This document shows, piece after piece, positions 44,646 through 57,421 of a stretch of 64,000 bases of DNA. Location of the stretch: the NCBI RefSeq assembly GCF_022179545.1, contig NZ_AP025518.1:806001-870000 (forward strand). Direction: 5' to 3'. Below the pieces are notes generated by a model that had not been told where the DNA came from, did not search any database, and worked only from the letters and a program-made list of their open reading frames with translations. Both the position numbers and the translations under genes were made by a program. The DNA comes from Mycolicibacterium fortuitum subsp. fortuitum (lineage in GTDB: Bacteria > Actinomycetota > Actinomycetes > Mycobacteriales > Mycobacteriaceae). The stretch's first letter is position 1. Every line of letters begins with the position of its first letter.

Positions 44646-45772
44646 CGGTTCTGGTGATCAACTCCGGATCATCGTCGCTGAAATACGCAGTGGTGAAGCC
44701 GGCTTCGGGAGAATTCCTGGCCGACGGCATCGTCGAGCAGATCGGCTCGGCACAGGTTCCCGATCACGATGCCGCGTTGCGAGCAGCGTTCGACGAACTG
44801 GCGGGTCAGGGTCTGCACCTGGACACCCTCGGACTGGTGGCAGTCGGCCACCGGGTGGTGCACGGCGGCAAGGCCTTCTACTGCCCCACGCTGATCGACA
44901 GTGAGCTGATCGGCAAGCTCGAGGAGCTGTCTCCGCTGGCTCCGTTGCACAATCCGCCGGCGATCCTGGGTATCGAGGTAGCCCGCAAGCTGCTGCCCGA
45001 CCTGCCGCACGTGGCGGTCTTCGACACCGCGTTCTTCCACAACCTGCCCGCAGCGGCGGCCAACTACGCCATCGATCGCGCGGTGGCCGAGCGCTGGGAC
45101 ATCCGCCGCTACGGCTTCCACGGCACCTCGCACGAGTACGTCAGCCAGCAGGCCGCCGCATTCCTGGACCGGCCCTACGAGTCGCTGAATCAGATTGTGC
45201 TGCACCTGGGTAACGGCGCGTCGGCGTCGGCGATCGCCGGTGGCAGGCCCGTGGACACCTCCATGGGGATGACGCCGATGGAGGGCCTGGTGATGGGCAC
45301 CCGCAGCGGCGACATCGACCCCGGCATCATCCTGTTCCTGCGTCGTGCGGCTGGCATGGATGTCGAGGACATCGACACGATGCTCAACCGTGAGTCGGGT
45401 GTGCGTGGCCTCGGCGGCGAGAACGACTTCCGCAAGTTGCGTGCGTGCATCGAATCCGGTGATGAGAACGCACGATTGGCCTACGACGTCTACATCCACC
45501 GGTTGCGCAAGTATGTCGGCGCCTATCTGGCGGTGCTGGGTCGTACCGATGTCATCAGCTTCACCGCGGGAGTCGGTGAGAACGACGCCGCGGTGCGGCG
45601 TGATGCGCTGGCGGGGCTGACCGCGTTGGGGATCGAGATCGACGAGGAACTCAACGCGTTACCGTCGCGTGAAGCTCGGCGGATCTCCACACCCGAGTCG
45701 CCCGTGACGGTGTTGGTGGTGCCGACCAACGAGGAGCTGGCAATCGCGCAGGCCTGCGCGGCGTTGGCCTGA
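44642..45772 (+). CDS. ackA: Acetate kinase
   Basis: A 376-residue full-length acetate kinase of the sugar-kinase/Hsp70 fold: N-S-G-S-S-S-L-K-Y near 7-15, G-H-R-V-V-H-G-G near 71-78, and the G-F-H-G-T-S-H and G-N-G-A-S-A-S-A motifs. It interconverts acetyl phosphate + ADP and acetate + ATP. With pta it forms the acetate switch. Translationally coupled to pta through ATGA. Confidence 0.96.
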   Translation: MTVLVINSGSSSLKYAVVKPASGEFLADGIVEQIGSAQVPDHDAALRAAFDELAGQGLHLDTLGLVAVGHRVVHGGKAFYCPTLIDSELIGKLEELSPLAPLHNPPAILGIEVARKLLPDLPHVAVFDTAFFHNLPAAAANYAIDRAVAERWDIRRYGFHGTSHEYVSQQAAAFLDRPYESLNQIVLHLGNGASASAIAGGRPVDTSMGMTPMEGLVMGTRSGDIDPGIILFLRRAAGMDVEDIDTMLNRESGVRGLGGENDFRKLRACIESGDENARLAYDVYIHRLRKYVGAYLAVLGRTDVISFTAGVGENDAAVRRDALAGLTALGIEIDEELNALPSREARRISTPESPVTVLVVPTNEELAIAQACAALA

Positions 45773-45774
45773 CC

Positions 45775-45791
45775 GTGCGCGTGCGGCGCAC
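45775..45791 (+). terminator. Hairpin after ackA
   Basis: GTGCGC-GTGCG-GCGCAC forms a 6-base stem immediately after the ackA stop, and a near copy of the sequence follows. There is no T run, so termination is uncertain. It lies between convergent genes. Confidence 0.3.
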
Positions 45792-45813
45792 AGTGTGCGC
45801 GTGTGGCGCCCAT

Positions 45814-46689
45814 TCAGCTGATGTGTCGCCGCTGATGCACGGTGGATTGTCTTTGGGTCAAGGCCGCCCCCACGCGGCGAAGGATGGCAGCTGAACCGTC
45901 TTCGGCCACCACCCGGATCACGATCCAGCCGAGGTCCTTGAGCATCTCCAGTCGGCGAATGTCCTTGACGTACTGCCAACGATCGGTCCGATGCTGGTCC
46001 CCGTCGTACTCGACGGCGACCATCCACTCCTCCCAACCCATGTCGAGGTAGGCGACAGGCAGTCCGTCGACGACGACCGGAATCTGGGTGACGGGCCTGG
46101 GCAACCCGTTGCGGACCAGCAGCAGCCGCAACCAGCTTTCTCTGGGCGACTGTGAGCCGGCATCGACGAACGTGAGCGTGGTTTCGAGGCGGCGGAGGCC
46201 GGGCGCCCCCGGGTGTCTGGCGGCCAGTGCTCGGACGTCGTCGATCGCGCAACCCGTCGCATTGAGCAATGCGTCCAGTCGTGCGACCCCCACATTGAGA
46301 GCGCTGCGTCGTCCGATATCGAAAGCGGTTCGCTCACAGGTGGTTACCGTGACGCCGCGTCGTGAGACCGCCTCACCGTCGAGGAGCATGTCTCGCCGGG
46401 TGATCACACCGTCCGGGGCGCGCGGGTTTGTATGGATCAACTCGATCGTCGTTGTCCGGTCGACCCATTTCGTGCCGTGCAACGCGGCGGCCGCCTGTCC
46501 GGCGACCACACCCTTGCGTTGCGACCACAACCACGCGCCGGCAACGCGCTCGGCGAGCGTGGGGGTCATTTCGGTCGGGACGTAGACGTTGGGATACAGG
46601 GCCCTGAAACGGGTCCGCAGCTGATGGCGGTTCACGGCCCCGGCTGCCAGGGCCTCACTTCCCAAGAAGGGTACCGGGATCGTAGTCAT
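45814..46689 (-). CDS. DUF559-type protein with AbiEi-like N region
   Basis: A 291-residue cytoplasmic protein common in actinobacteria. The N-terminal part resembles AbiEi-type winged-helix antitoxin-like domains (R-H-Q-L-R-T-R-F-R-A-L-Y-P-N-V-Y). The C-terminal part has a PD-(D/E)XK/Vsr-like pattern: Y-L-D-M-G-W near 215 and V-A-V-E-Y-D-G-D-Q-H near 226-235, with Asp, Glu and His placed as in DUF559. No partner toxin gene is adjacent, so it does not form an evident toxin-antitoxin module here. Function unknown. Confidence 0.65.
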   Translation of the reverse strand: MTTIPVPFLGSEALAAGAVNRHQLRTRFRALYPNVYVPTEMTPTLAERVAGAWLWSQRKGVVAGQAAAALHGTKWVDRTTTIELIHTNPRAPDGVITRRDMLLDGEAVSRRGVTVTTCERTAFDIGRRSALNVGVARLDALLNATGCAIDDVRALAARHPGAPGLRRLETTLTFVDAGSQSPRESWLRLLLVRNGLPRPVTQIPVVVDGLPVAYLDMGWEEWMVAVEYDGDQHRTDRWQYVKDIRRLEMLKDLGWIVIRVVAEDGSAAILRRVGAALTQRQSTVHQRRHIS

Positions 46690-46815
46690 GGACGCAGATT
46701 TGCATCACGGTCCGACGTGTGAGCCGACTGTGCGCTGAGTGCGGCCCGGTTATCCACAAGCCGCCGTTCATGCACAGACGATGCCTTGACCGCACACTCG
46801 GGAATTGGCGGGAGA

Positions 46816-50071
<3,256 letters not shown>

Positions 50072-50075
<4 letters not shown>

Positions 50076-51391
50076 CTGTACTCACTGAGTCGAGGCCACA
50101 GGCCCAGCGCCACCGCCAGTGCCGCTGCCACGCTCAGCAGGGCAGCACCCACGGTCGCGCCGGACAGCACCCGGCGGGCATTGGCGATGTCGTTGCGCAA
50201 CTGGCTGCGGCTCTGTTCGATGCCCTTGGACAACGCGTCGTCGAGCTTGTCGAAGGCCGACGTGGAATCGTCCTCGCCGGTGCCCAGCGCCACCTGCGTC
50301 GCGGCCTGATAGTTGCCCACCGCGATATAGGCGTTGATCCGGTCATCGGCCGTACGCCATTTGGTGAGCAGATCTTCTGCACCCGTCAGGTCGCTCTTGT
50401 CGATGCGGGTGTCACGGGCCAGGTACTGCGCGAGCTGCTGCTGCATGGCCTCGATGCGCTGGTAGTAGGACTGCTTGCGCAGGTTCTCGTCCCCGCGGCG
50501 GATCAGGGCCAGCGTCTCGTCGGCCCGGGCCTGCTGGGCGGTGATGGCCAGGTTCGTCACCGTCTTCAGCGATTCGGCGGCGGTGTCCTTGGCGCTGCGG
50601 CTGTCCGACGTCGAGATCACCAGCGCCGTCGTCACCCAGATCAGCATGATCAGCACGGCCAAACCGCCTGCGACGAAACCGATGTTCACCCGTCGCCGGG
50701 TCCGCCGGGCCAGCCAGCGGTTGGCGAACACCCCGAACCCCAGCGTGGCCAGCACCACCAGCATCACCGCGGCGGGGATCCGGGTGGAGGCCGTCGTCTC
50801 GGCATCGACCCGCGCTGAGGTCTCCTCGTACAGCCGTTGCGCATCGGGCAGGATCTGCGACTGCATCAGCGCCGACGCTTCGGAGAGATAGGACGAACCG
50901 ACCGGGTTGCCGGCCCGGTTGTTGGTCCGCGCGGTCTCGACCAGCCCGGTATAGACCGCCAGCCGCGCGTTGATCCGGCCGAGCAGTTGCACCAGCGCCT
51001 CGTCGGTCAACCCGCTCGAAGCCCGGGTGACCGCCACCGAGGCGTCGGTGATGGCCTGTTCGTAGCGCTGTCGCACGTCGCGGGGTTCGGCTCCGGCGAT
51101 GAAGGCGGTGGCTGCGGCGGCGTCTGCCACCGACAGTGTGGTGTAGAGCTGACCCGCCGCGAACGCCAGGGGCTCGGTGTGGTCGAGCACCGTGGTCAGC
51201 GCCTGCTGTCGGTCGTTGATCGTGGTGGAGGTGGCGAATGCACTCGCGATGACCAGACCGGCGAGCACCACGCCGATGGTCAGGATGCGGCCGGGGGTGG
51301 TCCACAGAAACCACCACCGCGGGTGGGCAGGAGTAGTCGGCGACCGGGACGCGAGCGGTTCGGTCGAGGGATGTGCCAACTCCACAGTCAC
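50072..51391 (-). CDS. glnX: Membrane sensor GlnX
   Basis: A 439-residue integral membrane protein, the same length as Rv0412c. It has a cytoplasmic N terminus, a first helix near 35-55, a long extracellular helical domain, two central helices near 195-255, a second helical extracellular region and a last helix near 415-430. It is thought to receive the amino-acid signal from GlnH and pass it to PknG. The GTG at 51391 is used; a GTG two codons later is possible. A long upstream frame is the shadow of mutT3. Confidence 0.9.
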
Positions 51392-51436
51392 CTGCGCACG
51401 GACCTCATTTATTTCGGTGCTTACGGCTGTCCCCAC

Positions 51437-51442
51437 ACTATA
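51437..51442 (-). promoter_or_regulatory. Candidate -10 element for glnX-glnH-pknG
   Basis: Read on the minus strand this is TATAGT, a good TANNNT element, 46-51 bases before the glnX GTG in an AT-rich patch. An interrupted inverted repeat CTAAG/CTTAG (51451-51468) lies just upstream of it and might bind a regulator. Confidence 0.45.
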
Positions 51443-51511
51443 AAAAGTTTCTAAGAGCGCCCGCTTAGGCTCGCGGATAAATTGGGGGCAGGCGAATCTG
51501 GCGTCGTTCCT

Positions 51512-51517
51512 TATCCT
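51512..51517 (+). promoter_or_regulatory. Candidate -10 element of leaderless mutT3
   Basis: TATCCT lies 6 bases before the GTG at 51524 and there is no ribosome site, as expected for a leaderless message. Confidence 0.4.
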
Positions 51518-51523
51518 GTACAG

Positions 51524-52030
51524 GTGCGTGGCGACGGTGACGGCTGGGTGTTCTCCGACAACGGCGCCCGGTATTGGGGGCGTCACGGTGCGGCCGGGTT
51601 GCTGTTGCGGGCGCCGTGGCCCGGCGGCTCGGCCGCCGTGCTGTTGCAACACCGCGCGCCGTGGAGTCACCAGGGTGGAACGTGGGCGTTGCCCGGCGGT
51701 GCCCGCGACAGTCACGAGACCGCCGAACAGGCCGCGGTGCGCGAAGCCAACGAGGAAGCCGGCGTGACGGCCGATCAGCTCACCGTGCGGACCACCGTGG
51801 TGACGGCAGAAGTAGCCGGGATCGGTGGCACGCACTGGAGCTACACCACAGTGATCGCCGACGTGCCCGAACCGCTCGAGACCATCCCGAACCGGGAGAG
51901 CTCGGAGTTGCGTTGGGTGGCCGAGGACGAGGTTGCCGAGCTGCCGCTGCATCCCGGGTTCGCCGCGAGCTGGCAGCAGCTGCGCGTGGTCACGGCCTCA
52001 CTGCCGCTGGAGGTCAACCCGCCGCGCTGA
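51524..52030 (+). CDS. mutT3: NUDIX hydrolase MutT3
   Basis: A 168-residue NUDIX enzyme. The box G-G-A-R-D-S-H-E...R-E-A-N-E-E-A-G-V near 59-82 carries the metal-binding Glu residues. MutT3 of M. tuberculosis (Rv0413) hydrolyses oxidised dGTP and related nucleotides and so prevents mutation. The GTG at 51524 is chosen for the promoter spacing; a longer in-frame TTG start at 51482 has no support. Its stop overlaps the end of the convergent thiE gene by 17 bases. Confidence 0.9.
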   Translation: MRGDGDGWVFSDNGARYWGRHGAAGLLLRAPWPGGSAAVLLQHRAPWSHQGGTWALPGGARDSHETAEQAAVREANEEAGVTADQLTVRTTVVTAEVAGIGGTHWSYTTVIADVPEPLETIPNRESSELRWVAEDEVAELPLHPGFAASWQQLRVVTASLPLEVNPPR

Positions 52031-52685
52031 TCGTGGCCTTGAGTTCGGCGGCGGCGGCTCGCGGGTCCTCGGCACCGGTGATCGCCCGGACCACCACGAT
52101 GCGCCGGGCACCGGCAGCCAGTACCTCGGGCAGCCGCTGCTGATCGATTCCGCCGATCGCGAACCACGGCTTGTCCGGATTCGACGCCGCCGTCGAGCGC
52201 ACCAGGTCGAGTCCGGGCGCGGTTCGGCCCGGCTTGGTCGGGGTGGGCCAGCACGGGCCCACGCAGAAGTAGTCCACCTGCTCCTCGACCGCCGCGGCGG
52301 CCTGTGTGGCGTCGTGGGTGGACCGGCCGATCACCGGACGCTGGCCGATGACGGAGCGGGCGACGTCCAGCGGCAGATCGTCCTGACCCAGGTGAAGCAC
52401 GTCGGCACCGGCCGCCAGCGCGATGTCCGCGCGGTCGTTGACTGCCAGCAACGCGCCGTGCCGGCGCGCGGCGTCGGCCAGCACCTCGAGCGCGTCGAGT
52501 TCCTGGCGGGCCTCCAGCGGGCCGAACTGTTTCTCTCCGGCCGAGCCCTTGTCGCGCAGCTGGATCAGGTCCACCCCGCCGGCCAGGGCTGCGTCGGCGA
52601 ATTCAGCGAGGTCACCGCGCTCCCGGCGGGCGTCGGTGCACAGGTAGAGGGTGGCGCGCTGCAAACGATCGACGGGTGATTCCAC
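52014..52685 (-). CDS. thiE: Thiamine-phosphate synthase
   Basis: A 223-residue TIM-barrel enzyme joining the pyrimidine (HMP-PP) and thiazole phosphates to thiamine phosphate. Typical motifs are Q-L-R-D-K near 41-45, N-D-R-A-D-I-A near 81-87, [16 protein letters not shown] and the closing A-I-G-G-I. The GTG at 52685 yields the normal length; the 789-residue frame reaching upstream is antisense to thiO, thiS and thiG. It is divergent from the riboswitch-led thiO operon. Confidence 0.95.
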   Translation of the reverse strand: MESPVDRLQRATLYLCTDARRERGDLAEFADAALAGGVDLIQLRDKGSAGEKQFGPLEARQELDALEVLADAARRHGALLAVNDRADIALAAGADVLHLGQDDLPLDVARSVIGQRPVIGRSTHDATQAAAAVEEQVDYFCVGPCWPTPTKPGRTAPGLDLVRSTAASNPDKPWFAIGGIDQQRLPEVLAAGARRIVVVRAITGAEDPRAAAAELKATISAAG

Positions 52686-52713
52686 ACCGCGACGGTAGCC
52701 GGTGGCCCCCGAG

Positions 52714-52719
52714 TACCCT
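52714..52719 (+). promoter_or_regulatory. Candidate -10 element for the thiO operon
   Basis: TACCCT fits TANNNT and would place the transcript start at about 52726, a few bases before the first stem of the TPP riboswitch. Confidence 0.4.
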
Positions 52720-52729
52720 GGACTGGCAA

Positions 52730-52819
52730 TACGGGAGCCCCGGGGACGTGGGGCTGAGAGTGGGCATTCGGACCGGCCCTGACCGTCACACCTGATCCGG
52801 GTCATGCCGGCGAAGGGAG
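52730..52819 (+). promoter_or_regulatory. TPP riboswitch (THI box)
   Basis: The conserved parts of the thiamine-pyrophosphate aptamer appear in order: GGGAGC at 52733, CTGAGA at 52754-52759, ACCTGATC at 52790-52797, then CCGGGTCATGCCGGCGAAGGGA. The GGGAG at 52815-52819 both closes the first stem and is the ribosome site of thiO, 5 bases before its ATG. TPP binding would therefore block translation of thiO and, through coupling, of thiS and thiG. Confidence 0.93.
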
Positions 52820-52824
52820 CGGAT

Positions 52825-53840
52825 ATGGCACTCGGAGAAGCCAGGACACTTGCCGTCATCGGCGGCGGCGTCATCGGGTTGTCTGTCGCACGCCGGGCTG
52901 CGCTGGACGGCTGGACGGTCCGGCTGCACTGCACCACCGAGCGCGGCGCCTCGTGGGTGGCCGGCGGCATGCTGGCCCCGCACAGCGAGGGCTGGCCGGG
53001 CGAAGAGCAGATCCTGCAGATCGGTCTGGAATCGCTGAAACTGTGGCACTCGGGATTCCTCGAAGGATTGCCGCCCGAGGTCGTCACCGCCCGCGAATCC
53101 CTCGTGGTGGCTGTGGACCGCGCCGACGTGGCCGATCTGCGTACCGTCGCCGACTGGCTTTCGGACCAGGGGCAGCCGGTCGAACCGACCACGGCCGCTC
53201 GGGACGTGGAACCACTGTTGGCGCAGGGTATCCGGCACGGGTTCCGGGCCACCACCGAACTCGCCGTGGACAACCGCGCCGTGGTCGACGGCTTGGCCTC
53301 CCATTGTGAGCGGTTGGCCGTGCGGTGGGCCGGGCCGGTCGAGAACCTCGATGAGGTGCGAGACGTCGACGCGCTCGTGATCGCCAACGGCATCGACGCC
53401 CCGAAGCTCCTGCCCGGCCTGCCGGTGCGTCCGGTCAAGGGTGAAGTCCTGCGGCTGCGGTGGCGCAAAGGCTGTATGCCGGTGCCGCAGCGCGTGATTC
53501 GGGCCCGGGTGCACGGACGGCCGGTGTACCTGGTGCCGCGCGCCGACGGCGTGGTCGTCGGCGCCACCCAGTACGAGCACGGCCGAGACACCGCGCCCGT
53601 GGTGCGTGGGGTGCGGGACCTTCTCGAGGACGCGTGCGCGGTGGTGCCCGCGCTCGGCGAGTACGAATTGGCCGAGACCGCGGCGGGGCTGCGGCCGATG
53701 ACGCCGGACGGGTTGCCGATCGTCGAGCGGGTCGACGATCGCACTTTGGTGGCCGTGGGGCACGGCCGGAACGGATTTCTGTTGGCGCCGTGGACCGCCG
53801 AGCGGATCGCGGCTGAACTCGAAGTGGGTGTGGGAGCCAG

Positions 53841-53844
<4 letters not shown>
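52825..53844 (+). CDS. thiO: Glycine oxidase ThiO
   Basis: A 339-residue FAD-dependent oxidase with the N-terminal dinucleotide motif V-I-G-G-G-V-I-G-L near 12-20 and the C-terminal [10 protein letters not shown] motif. It turns glycine into dehydroglycine for the thiazole ring. The ATG at 52825 is preferred to one at 52804 because that lies inside the riboswitch and lacks a ribosome site. It overlaps thiS by 4 bases. Confidence 0.93.
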
Positions 53845-54792
<948 letters not shown>

Positions 54793-54802
54793 GTTCGGGC
54801 CC

Positions 54803-54874
54803 AGCCTGCGGTAAGCGCGCCGAGTCTGCGGTGAGATCGTGAAAATGACCAGAATTGCGATCTGGGCGCAGGCT
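54803..54874. repeat. Nested inverted repeat after thiG
   Basis: Outer arms AGCCTGCG (54803-54810) and CGCAGGCT (54867-54874) and inner arms AGATCG (54834-54839) and CGATCT (54858-54863) are both perfect. Between the left arms CTGCGGT occurs twice. It fills most of the 102-base gap before the SGNH gene. It may be a terminator or a dispersed intergenic repeat. Confidence 0.5.
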
Positions 54875-54894
54875 CGATGCGGAGGAGCGGTTTC

Positions 54895-55665
54895 ATGAAG
54901 CGCTATGTCGCGCTGGGCAGTTCGATGGCTGCCGGGCCGGGGATCAAGCCGTCGGTCCCCGGAGCGCCGTGGCAGGCGGGCCGCTCGGCCCGCAACTACC
55001 CGCATCTGGTGGCGGCCCGGCTCGGGCTCGACCTGACCGATGTCACGTACTCCGGTGCCACCACCGCGCATGTGCTGCGCGATCAACAGAATGGTGCGCC
55101 GCCTCAGATCGACGCGCTCGACGGCTCCGAAGCCCTCGTCACAGTCACCATCGGCGGTAACGACGCGGGTTACGTGCCACAGCTGATGGCGGCCGCGCTG
55201 CCGCGATTCACCCGGTCGCTGCCCCTGGTGGGGCCGTTCCTGCGTGGACTGCTCGATCCCGACGCGCGTGCGACGGCACTCACCGAAGTGGCCGATGCCC
55301 TGGTGGAGGTGGGCCGCGAGATCCGCAGGCGAGCGCCCCAGGCGCAGGTGTTGTTCGTGGACTATCTGACCTTCCTGCCGCCAGAAGGTGTCGCTGCGTC
55401 GCCCCTGTCGGAGACCGACACGGCGCTCGGGCGGCACATCGCGGCCACGCTGGAACGCCTGACCGGCGAGGCCGCCGCGCAGGCGGGTTGCGGTTGGGTA
55501 CGCGCTGCGCAGGCGAGTACGGCGCATCATGCCTGGTCGGCCCAGCCATGGACCACGCGGCCCGGGCTGCCCTGGCCGAGCCGGCCCGCGCCGCTGCACC
55601 CGAATGCCGCGGGCATGCGCGCGGTCGCCGATCTGGTGGTGGCGCAGGCGCACACCGGTCTCTGA
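54895..55665 (+). CDS. SGNH/GDSL-family hydrolase
   Basis: A 256-residue SGNH hydrolase. Block I is V-A-L-G-S-S-M-A-A-G with Ser10 as nucleophile (GSS in place of GDS), block III is G-G-N-D near 90-93 and block V is H-P-N with the catalytic His near 241. It would be an esterase or lipase. No signal peptide is visible. GGAGGAG lies 7 bases before the ATG. Confidence 0.83.
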   Translation: MKRYVALGSSMAAGPGIKPSVPGAPWQAGRSARNYPHLVAARLGLDLTDVTYSGATTAHVLRDQQNGAPPQIDALDGSEALVTVTIGGNDAGYVPQLMAAALPRFTRSLPLVGPFLRGLLDPDARATALTEVADALVEVGREIRRRAPQAQVLFVDYLTFLPPEGVAASPLSETDTALGRHIAATLERLTGEAAAQAGCGWVRAAQASTAHHAWSAQPWTTRPGLPWPSRPAPLHPNAAGMRAVADLVVAQAHTGL

Positions 55666-55714
55666 GGCACTGGTCAGCACCGTTTCAGCCGTGCCATCGG
55701 GGGTATCCGAGGGC

Positions 55715-56722
55715 ATGCGATTGGGAGTTCTGGACGTCGGCTCGAACGCCGCACAGCTGCAGGTGGTGGATGCACTCGCCGGTGCCCCGCCGCTGCCTCT
55801 CCGTGGCGTGAAGATCCCAACCCGGCTCGGCCAGGAGGCCAGCGTCGAGGGAGTGATCGGAGCGCAGGGGCTGGACCGGATCGTGGCTGCCGTGCGCACT
55901 GCGGTCGACGCCGCCCACGCCCTCCAGGTCGATCAGCTGTATCCGTTCGTCACCGCGGCGATCCGCGACGCCGCCAACCGGGAGGACGTACTGGAGGCGG
56001 TCGCGGCGGAAACCGGCACCCGCCTGCGGTTTCTCACCGGTGAGCAGGAGGCGAGGCTCACGTACTTCGCCGTGCGTAGCTGGTACGGATGGCAGGCCGG
56101 GCGACTACTCAACATCGATATCGGCGGGCGCTCAATGGAACTCGCGTTCGGCCGCGACGCGGTGCCCGAACTCGCCGTGTCGCTGCTGCTGGGTGCCGGC
56201 CGGGTGAGCACGGAGTTCCTGCGGCCCGATCCGCCCTCACGAGCACAGGTGAGGGACTTGCGCAGGCATGTGCGGCGACAGATCCGCGAGGTGGCCAACC
56301 GGGTGCAGTGGGAGGGCACGCCCCGACGGGTGATCGCGACATCCAAGACGTTCAAACAATTGGCCCGGTTGAGCGGCGCGGCCTGCGGACGTAAGGGACC
56401 CTTCATCCGCCGGACGGTGACCCGCGCTCAGATCCGCCGGTCGATCCGCGACATGATGGCCGTAGAAGTGGGTGACCGTGCACAGTTCCGCGGGATCAGG
56501 CCCAATCGAGCCTGGCAGGTCCTCGGCGGCGCCGTGGTGGCCTTCGAGACGATGCGCTGCCTCGGCATCGATGAGGCAGAGGTGAGTCCCTGGGCGCTGC
56601 GCGAAGGAATCATGCTTGAGTATCTGTCGTCGTTGCGTACGCCCGAGAACGAGCTGTCGTTGCAGCTGCTGAGGTTTGACGGGGCCAAGGAGATTGCCAC
56701 CGTGACCGCGCTGCCCAGGTGA
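55715..56722 (+). CDS. Atypical Ppx/GppA phosphatase-like protein
   Basis: A 335-residue protein with the actin-like Ppx/GppA fold: D-V-G-S-N-A-A-Q-L near 7-15, F-L-T-G-E-Q-E-A-R-L near 108-117, and I-D-I-G-G-R-S-M-E-L near 132-141. Active relatives read D-x-G-S-N-S and D-I-G-G-G-S-T-E, so Ser-to-Ala, Gly-to-Arg and Thr-to-Met changes lie in phosphate-binding loops. It may bind polyphosphate or (p)ppGpp without hydrolysing it, or have a changed substrate. The ATG at 55715 is used. The WXG100 pair follows after 44 bases. Confidence 0.75.
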   Translation: MRLGVLDVGSNAAQLQVVDALAGAPPLPLRGVKIPTRLGQEASVEGVIGAQGLDRIVAAVRTAVDAAHALQVDQLYPFVTAAIRDAANREDVLEAVAAETGTRLRFLTGEQEARLTYFAVRSWYGWQAGRLLNIDIGGRSMELAFGRDAVPELAVSLLLGAGRVSTEFLRPDPPSRAQVRDLRRHVRRQIREVANRVQWEGTPRRVIATSKTFKQLARLSGAACGRKGPFIRRTVTRAQIRRSIRDMMAVEVGDRAQFRGIRPNRAWQVLGGAVVAFETMRCLGIDEAEVSPWALREGIMLEYLSSLRTPENELSLQLLRFDGAKEIATVTALPR

Positions 56723-56726
56723 ATTC

Positions 56727-56732
56727 TTGACA
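56727..56732 (+). promoter_or_regulatory. Candidate -35 element before the WXG100 pair
   Basis: TTGACA lies 40 bases before the first WXG100 ATG. GACAAT (56754-56759) could be the -10 at leaderless distance, though the spacer of 21 is long. This suggests that the pair has its own promoter. Confidence 0.3.
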
Positions 56733-56766
56733 TCAGGGCTGGTGGGGCCGTGCGACAATGCTTCCC

Positions 56767-57066
56767 ATGGGTCTCGAGTTCAACGGTGATGAGCTGAGGA
56801 AGAAGTCTGCCCAACTGTCGAAATTGGCGGCCGAGCGCGCCGAGCACGAGCGACGGGTGGCCGAGATCGCGGTCGAGCTCGCGGGGACCTGGTCGGGAAC
56901 GTCGGGGTCGGCTGTGCAGTCCGCACTGTCGAACTACCTCACCCAGGCCTCGGATGTCCGTCGGGAAGAGCTCGATATGTCGCACCTGCTCAGCCAGGCG
57001 ATCGCGGCCTACGAAGGGACCGACGCCGACGCTGCCGGTTCGCTGGCCCAGTCCATGAACATCTGA
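56767..57066 (+). CDS. WXG100 (ESAT-6-like) protein with YxxxD signal
   Basis: A 99-residue helical hairpin with the turn motif Trp42-Ser-Gly44 and a C-terminal Tyr82-E-G-T-Asp86, the YxxxD/E signal of type VII secretion substrates. Such proteins are exported as dimers by ESX systems. It is followed 17 bases later by a second WXG100 gene, its probable partner. No ESX core gene (eccC, eccD, mycP) or PE/PPE gene is nearby, so export would depend on a system encoded elsewhere. Confidence 0.85.
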   Translation: MGLEFNGDELRKKSAQLSKLAAERAEHERRVAEIAVELAGTWSGTSGSAVQSALSNYLTQASDVRREELDMSHLLSQAIAAYEGTDADAAGSLAQSMNI

Positions 57067-57083
57067 GACAGAAGAGTGGGCGA

Positions 57084-57374
57084 ATGAGCACCGATATCGC
57101 AGTCCAGTTCGAGCGGACACGGCAACTCGCCGCGGAGTTGGATGCCGAGGCCGCCAAGGTCAAGCAGATCCTGGAAGAAGAGACGGCGCTGATGGCCGAC
57201 ATCGGCGGGACATGGACCGGCACGGCTTCCGACCAGTTCAATCAGCAGTACCGGGAATGGAACAAGGAAGCCGACGAAGAAGCTCAGGCCCTGGACCAGT
57301 TGTGCGCCGCGGTTCACGCGGGCATCGACACGCTCAACTCGACCGAGACCGACGTGACGGGAATGTTCCTCTGA
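57084..57374 (+). CDS. WXG100 (CFP-10/ESAT-6-like) protein, partner
   Basis: A 96-residue helical hairpin with Trp44-Thr-Gly46 at the turn and acidic flanks. Unlike the upstream protein it has no YxxxD/E signal in its C terminus, as expected for the passive partner of a WXG100 heterodimer. It is 17 bases after the first gene and 47 before the ABC transporter gene. Confidence 0.83.
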   Translation: MSTDIAVQFERTRQLAAELDAEAAKVKQILEEETALMADIGGTWTGTASDQFNQQYREWNKEADEEAQALDQLCAAVHAGIDTLNSTETDVTGMFL

Positions 57375-57421
57375 TCTGAACCTGAGCAGTCAGAATGACA
57401 CCGCCTGCAATGATGGCGGTG

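Noticed and set aside
52804..52824. Upstream ATG for ThiO
   Set aside because: Lies within the TPP riboswitch core and lacks a ribosome site; the next ATG has GGGAG at the right distance.
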